Source of the DNA: Miscanthus floridulus
Taxonomy: Eukaryota; Streptophyta; Magnoliopsida; Poales; Poaceae
Assembly: GCF_019320115.1 (NCBI RefSeq)
Contig: NC_089589.1
Coordinates: forward strand, 19,221,641-19,285,640
Reading direction: 5' to 3'
DNA: 64,000 bases
Made by a program: the position numbers and the translations under genes. Below are positions 58,674 through 64,000 of this stretch, in pieces. Positions within the stretch are counted from its first letter, which is position 1, and each line of letters starts with the position of its first letter. Below the pieces are notes generated by a model. That model had not been told where the DNA came from. It saw only the letters and a program-made list of their open reading frames with translations, and ran no database searches.

Positions 58674-58809
58674 TTAAGGATAAAAACGACGTAGCTGTTC
58701 GATGTTCCAAGCGTTGTTGAAGATTTTGCCCTTCTCGTTGGCCAGCTTGTAGGTCCCGGGCTTCAGTACTTGGGCGATGATGTATGGTCCTTCCCATGGT
58801 GGGGTCAGC
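58674..58809 (-). pseudogene. C-terminal end of Tat-like Gypsy pol
   Basis: On the minus strand it reads WEGPYIIAQVLKPGTYKLAN, then FNNAWNIEQLRRFYP and a TAA stop at 58674. This is the usual Tat/Ty3 pol C-terminus. It is cut by the Del-like LTR after about 45 residues. Confidence 0.8.
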
Positions 58810-61800
58810 TGTGGCAGAACCTCCTAAGAAAATCGGGCCCACGTGCACCTACCGTTGTCTTGACAGACCTCGGATAGCGTACACGAGTTCCCAACAACTC
58901 AACAGGTTTGTCGGGTGTCCTCGGGAAACCCGAATCATCCACGATTCTCTTTTCAAACAGGATCCCAATCACAGTCATTGCAGATTACAACAGTTTATTC
59001 AAATATATACCAGAGTAAAAGATAGCGGAAGTCTTAAGATAACTTAGTTACAAACCAGTTGTTTTCAAACATACAATACCATAAGTGTCATACAACCATA
59101 GTAGCGGGATAATATTACATTAACTTTATTTATCATACAAACTAGTGCCTTGTCCAAAGACCATTCATTACTCCTCATCGTCGTTGACTTCATACACCGA
59201 CATGCAGCAGGGACCAAAACAAGCCTGCGCATGCGACTCACCTGCAACAAGGGTTAACAAACCCTGAGTACGAAAGTACTCAACAAGACTAACCCGACGT
59301 AAAAGGGAGTGAAGGACTTTAGAGATGCAGGTGTTGGGTCAAGGTAAGGATGTAGCAAGATTCAAAAGTTCTTTGCCAAAAGCTTACTATTCTTGATTCT
59401 ATTTTCAAGTTTTACCCCTAAGTACTTTAGTTCATTATCTCAAACTAAGTGTTCATATCCCATATTCCATTCCTTCTCATTCTATTCCTTTTTCTTATGT
59501 TTTAGTAATTCACCAGTCCTGCATTGCTTCTGTAATGAATCGAGTCTCCATATCCGTGGAGCACCGGCAATTCGAATTGATTCAAGTCCCAGCTGGGGAT
59601 TCCTTATCACACGACATATGTAGAACTTAATCTTGCATACATCAACCTCGCTACCGGATCCTCCCATACTAAGCCGTCTCCACACCACCCGAGAGCACAG
59701 CACACCTCAAATCCGGCCACATTCCAGCCACGAGGGTACACGCTACTCCCGCCATCTCTCCACTCCCAGTGCGTGGGCATTCGTCTTAGTATCGGATTAG
59801 CCGAAGTAGGCTTACCGGAGTATGTGACCAGTACTACAAAGTGTCTCGTTCAGAAGATCCACAATGAGTGGCCTTTAAGCAACATAGTCGGCAACATTAC
59901 CCAACATTCAAGATAAGTCACCCGACTAGTCTATAGTTCATTCTACTTCTTTCTTTCTTTGGCCAGTATGCCATCTTTGATTGTATCAAAACTTTTATTT
60001 TGAAAGCCTATCATAAAGCACACTAAGCATACTACTCCTTTGTAAATGAAAACATCTTCAAGGATGGTAAACAATTATCAAGGTAGGCAATGCATCAAGT
60101 AGGTAACATTTGAATTAATCAACTTAATGCAATAGGTAACATAGGTGATAAACTTTTCAAAGTAAACAAGGTAATGGTTTAATGCATAAACCGGGGCTTG
60201 CCTTCGTTGACGATCTCAGGTTCCGGATCAGTACCACAATTATCGAATCCCGCGACAACCGGGGACTCTTCCAGAACTTGCTCAACTAGAATCATTTCAC
60301 CCTCGGGTTCTACACGAAACAATAACATATGCTTTAACATGATGATAATGTAAACATGATGCTTTAATGGTGCATGAAATATAACAACACCTTGAATACA
60401 ACTTTCCTTCATGGTACAGTTACAAGCCAAACTAACCAAACCATATTCGTAACGGATGTGACCACTTCGGCGAGCTCTCCGACCACTTCGGTGAACTCTC
60501 CGACCACTACGGTGAACTCTCCGACCACTACGGCGAACTCTGCGACCACTACGGTGAACTCTCCGACCACTACGGCGAATTCTCCGACCACTACGGTGAA
60601 CTCTCCGACCACTACGGTGAACTCTCCGACCACTACGGCGAAGTCTCCGACCAAACTAATCTTGAACCCTACTGGTCACAAAACATGACCAAAACAAGAT
60701 CAAGCACTAATCCAACACTTAGGGTTTGCTTTTATTTATTTTTTAATTAATTTGGAAATAAGCTCAAAAATGAACTTGTTCCAAATGACCTCAAAATTTT
60801 ATGTAAGCTTCCTCATGACAAAATAGTGTACCAAAACAAATTTTCATAATTTTTGGAATTATACAGTGGCCTACAAAATCATGGAAATTGCATTTATTAA
60901 TTAATGGACTGAATATTTGAACATTAAAAATTTATTCAAATTTCAAGTTTCAAATTTTTGAACCATACTAGAACATGTACAGAAGCTACACACAAATTTT
61001 CATAATTTTTGGAGCTATGATTATTTTCCTACAAATTTCCAAAGATTTAGCACTATTCAAAATCAGAAAATAACAAAACATCACTGTTCTTCTCCTTCCT
61101 TCTCACTGACAGCCCGACCCCACTCGTCAGTGACTCATACAGGTCACGGCGGCGCTGCCATCACTGGCTGGCCCCAAAATGCACTGACGGTGACGCTCCG
61201 GTGAGGACGACCTTACCAAAATGATCTACACCCTACTACGAACCCATCCCCGTCCTTGGAATGGCAGAAGGTGCACCGGAGAAGACTCCACGCCGGCCAT
61301 GGCGGCTCGAGCACGTCGGCTCATGGCGTAACCCCGGCAAGACTGTGGTAGAGTCAAAAGCGAAGTGAACTTCACGTTCAGTGGCTCACCACGGTCACGT
61401 TGGTGGGCTTGGTGAAGGCGGAGACGGTCTGGAACGGCCTAGCCACGTCGAGGCGATGGTGGTGGAGCTCCGGCCGGGCTCGGGGAAGAAGCAGTTGCGC
61501 CGGGCAACTCCAGCCAACCCAAGTGGCGTAGGCAAGCCGCAGAGAAGCACAAGGCTAAGATGATCGCGTAGGCGTAGCTGGACACGGCGGATGCTGCTCA
61601 ACGGAGGCTACGGCGAGCGGCGGAGCAAGCTGGCGGCGGAGCAGAGCAGAAGGGGAAAAACGGGAATGACGACGGCGGCAACTGCTATTTATAGCCGGGA
61701 AGGTGTTGCCCGGCGTCGACAGCGCACGCCCGTGCTCGCCACGACACCGGTTGCGTGTCAACATGCGAAGAAGCGGCGAAATCCGATCGGCGGTGACCTC

Positions 61801-62492
61801 CGCGTGGCGCCGGCGGAAAGCAGAGAGGTGGAGGTTGATTTTTGAAATAATTACAGGACTGCCACTGCGTCCATTTTTCAAATTACTCACAAATTTTCTA
61901 AAGAAGTTGAAAATCTCCAAAAATGAAAGTTGCTCAATTTTTCAAACTCTACAACTTTGCTTCTAGGAACATTTTCAAATTCTGCCTCCATTTTGAAATT
62001 TGAATTTGGGGTGCATTTGAGTATTTGAATCATTTCAAAATTACTCCTAAATTTTATATGTAAACCTAAAAAACTTTGAATACCAAAGTTGATCCTTATA
62101 AAATATACTTCAACTTTGCTTTTTGCCTCAACCCCAAATTCCACATGGATTTTGAATTAGTCAAAAGGGGCAAAAAGGACTTTTATAATTTGAATTTGAA
62201 TTCAAATTTGATTTGTCTTCCTTTTACTTAAATTTTGATTTTTGACCAGTAACATGGCCCATTAGGGTTATTTAAGTCAAATGACACATGACCTCACATG
62301 ATCACATGAATTTTGACCCTTGTAGTCATGATCTTTATTTAGGGTTTTGAATCACATCACATGAAATAACAATATTATGAAATAAACCTTTTTAGTGAAT
62401 GCATTCAAAACTTTATACTATATGAATGCTTTGCAATGCACATGATGACATGTCAATTTTTAGTGCTAGGTTAAAACACCAGAGGTGTTACA
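58810..62492 (-). repeat. 3' LTR of the Del/Tekay-like element
   Basis: It starts TGTGGCAGAACCTCC and ends CACCAGAGGTGTTACA. 3683 bp, a long LTR typical of the lineage. A minus TATA box (TATAAATA) lies at about 61687-61694. Confidence 0.75.
60460..60655. repeat. 21-bp minisatellite in the LTR, about nine copies
   Basis: The unit CTCCGACCACTACGGTGAACT is repeated with small changes. As it is a multiple of three, both strands stay open (plus SPTTTVN, minus VGEFTVV repeats), so the long frames here are not evidence of a gene. Confidence 0.85.
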
Positions 62493-62662
62493 ACCCTTCC
62501 CCCTTAAAGAAATCTCGTCCTGAGATTTAAAACTTAAGGCTATGTAATGGAAAAGGAAATGTGTCAAGCTAACACATCATAACTTTATTCAAAAGGCTAG
62601 TGAGGGGGTTTTCCATTCTATTAACAAACGAGACGAGTTACAATATAGACAAGGTATTGCAA

Positions 62663-63380
62663 CTAGATAGAAGTGAAGAAGTCAGGAAAGTTCTCTTCTA
62701 AGTAATCCTCGGACTCCTAAGTAGCTTCATCTTCAGTGTGTTGATTCCATTGTACTTTGTAGAACTTGATCGTACGTCTCCGAGTGACTCGATCTTTCTG
62801 ATCTAAGACTCTAATGGGGTACTCGGCATAAGTTAAATCAGGTTCTAGTTCTACATCACCAAAGTCGATCTCTTGGTCAGGTACTTGAAGACACTTCTTT
62901 AACTGAGATACTTGAAAGATATCATGTACCGCTGACATGTGATCTGGTAGCTTGACGCGATAGGCGACTGGTCCACATCGTTGTTGGATCTGAAAAGGAC
63001 CGACATAACGGGGCGCCAACTTTCCCCGAATCCCAAAACGATGAACTCCTTTCATCGGTGATACCTTGAGGTAGACAAAATCTCTCACTTTGAATTCTAG
63101 CGGTCGTCTCCTCTTATCAGCATAGCTTTTCTGTCGGGACTGAGCTACCTTCATATTGGCTTATATGAGTTTAACTTTCTCTTCAGCTTCCTTGACCACA
63201 TCCGGTCCAAAGAACCAACGTTCTCTAGCTTCTGACCAATTTAAAGGTGTTTGGCACCTACGGCCATACAGTGCCTCGAATGGTGCCATTTTAATGCTCT
63301 CTTGATAGCTATTGTTATATGAGAATTCAGCTAAGGGAAGGCATTCATCCCATTTAGCACCAAAAGAAAGAACACATGCT
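62663..63380 (-). pseudogene. Chromovirus integrase C-terminus and chromodomain
   Basis: It contains PLAEFSYNNSYQESIKMAPF, ALYGRRCQTPLNW, then the GPF-type HRFGIRGKLAPRYVGPFQI and a chromodomain (FYKVQWNQHTEDEAT). A TAA at 63161-63163 and a TAG at 62717-62719 interrupt it. The latter falls where the chromodomain tryptophan is expected. The frame ends at TAG 62663. Confidence 0.85.
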
Positions 63381-63381
63381 C

Positions 63382-63918
63382 TCAGTCTTCGGCATCCGTG
63401 CCCATATCGGACGAAACCTCATCTTCATCTGAGAAGTACACTAACTCCTCAGGATCCTCCTCCTCTTCTTCATTCTCGACTTCTCCTGGAGCTACAATCA
63501 TTTCTTCATCTGTAACTTCACCATCCCCATGAGGAGGATGAAGTTGAGCGTACAACAGGTGGACATTCTCATGAAGAATGGCATTGTCCATCTCCAGGTC
63601 TTCTACGTAGAACTCCAACTCATGGACGCGTTCATTGGCCGCATCCTCTCGTGTCCAGGCTTCATTCCGTAGCTCCATGGTCATGGTGATGCCCCTTTGC
63701 ATTTCTGCCAACTCCTCTTGATCTTTGGCATGAGCTCGACGAAGAGTGTTGAGCTCCTTGCTAAGGTTCTCGATGTTGGCGGGGTTGCTTGAAGATCCTT
63801 CATCTCCGAGGGTCTTGGCACTACCTTCACCAAGCTCGTGGTTTCTTGGTGCCAATTGGTGACGAGGGACTCCATGAGGTCCCGTGGACTTGCGTGCGGT
63901 TACCTTGGTCTTTGCCAT
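63382..63918 (-). pseudogene. Del/Tekay gag N-terminus fused to integrase end by deletion
   Basis: The 178-residue frame starts MAKTKVTARKSTGPHGVPRH at 63918, has a coiled-coil (LSKELNTLRRAHAKDQEEL) and an acidic tail, and stops at 63382. It matches the start of Del/Tekay gag. Directly after the stop, sequence of the integrase region begins. The capsid, protease, RT and RNase H are therefore missing. Confidence 0.7.
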
Positions 63919-64000
63919 AGCCTGTAGAATTTATGGTAGGACTATAAGAATAGTTTGAGGATAATGGAGGTTAGCAAGAATGGGATTGACATTACTTACC

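Larger units (their letters stand above)
54014..58809 (-). mobile_element. Tat-like Gypsy retrotransposon, 3' part
   Basis: The 3' LTR (54014-55323) is followed on the right by a polypurine tract (minus GGCTCGGGGGCTAC), a long repeat-rich 3' region, an antisense ORF and the end of pol. It is cut at 58809 by the Del-like insertion. The pol end in minus orientation fixes its direction. An antisense ORF between pol and the 3' LTR is a known trait of Tat-lineage elements. Confidence 0.8.
58810..64000 (-). mobile_element. Del/Tekay-like Gypsy (chromovirus) element, right end outside window
   Basis: A 3.7-kb 3' LTR, a polypurine tract (minus AAGGGGGAAGGGT near 62493), an integrase end with chromodomain and a gag N-terminus MAKTKVTARKSTGP are all on the minus strand. 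It sits in the pol of the Tat-like element. The 5' LTR lies beyond the right edge. It is internally deleted. Confidence 0.85.

Noticed and set aside
60374..60688. Ser/Pro/Thr-rich repeat protein
   Set aside because: Produced by the 21-bp minisatellite within an LTR; both strands are open equally.

Overview
The window looks like intergenic, transposon-dense nuclear DNA of a grass, most likely a panicoid of the Andropogoneae (sorghum, sugarcane, Miscanthus, maize relatives). The basis is the element content: CACTA elements with GGCAGTGAT-type subterminal repeats, a Sirevirus-type Copia element, Tat-type and Del/Tekay-type Gypsy elements, a RepHel Helitron, Pack-MULE-like elements and Stowaway/Tourist MITEs. 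The species is an inference. I see no clearly intact host gene, no rRNA and no canonical tRNA. Recognisable host sequence is limited to fragments inside or beside transposons: a laccase piece and an ABCG transporter piece.

Layout. Positions 1-16306 are CACTA material whose genes lie on the minus strand: an En/Spm-type transposase_24 plus Ulp1-protease gene (559-4144), a small protein with an RNase H1 N-terminal (viroplasmin-like) domain (4349-4699), an unrecognised multi-exon gene (9156-10378) and a TNP2 transposase (12118-15396). A plus-strand charged coiled-coil ORF lies at 6604-7050. Three blocks of subterminal-type repeats each sit directly upstream of a minus-strand TATA-like box. Six tRNA-like units with Pol III A and B boxes, all but one followed directly by a T run, are scattered through the same DNA. 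Positions 16310-23282 hold LTR remnants, a 371-bp CACTA derivative and MITEs. A 6.95-kb Helitron (23283-30235, minus) carries a RepHel gene broken by many stops.

Positions 31152-41564 are a complete 10.4-kb Sirevirus-type Copia element with TSD CCTTC. It is followed by unidentified DNA with a 34-bp G run, a MITE split by a solo LTR (43390-45332, TSD ATCAA), a laccase fragment, a second Helitron 3' end, a MITE cluster, a long-TIR element (49437-51330) and a Pack-MULE with an ABCG fragment (51743-53197). From 54014 the minus strand carries a Tat-like Gypsy element: 3' LTR, tandem repeats, an antisense ORF and the end of pol. A Del/Tekay-like Gypsy element with a 3.7-kb LTR was inserted into that pol and runs off the right edge.

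The genes do not form a host pathway; each set is the mobilisation machinery of its own element. In the RepHel and transposase_24 genes the stop codons are almost all TAG or TGA and none is TAA, as expected from deamination of methylated CG and CHG cytosines. The TNP2 gene instead shows mainly single-base indels, often at homopolymers. The least-explained signals are the repeat-array/TATA modules, the Pol III-like units and the unrecognised gene inside the CACTA DNA.
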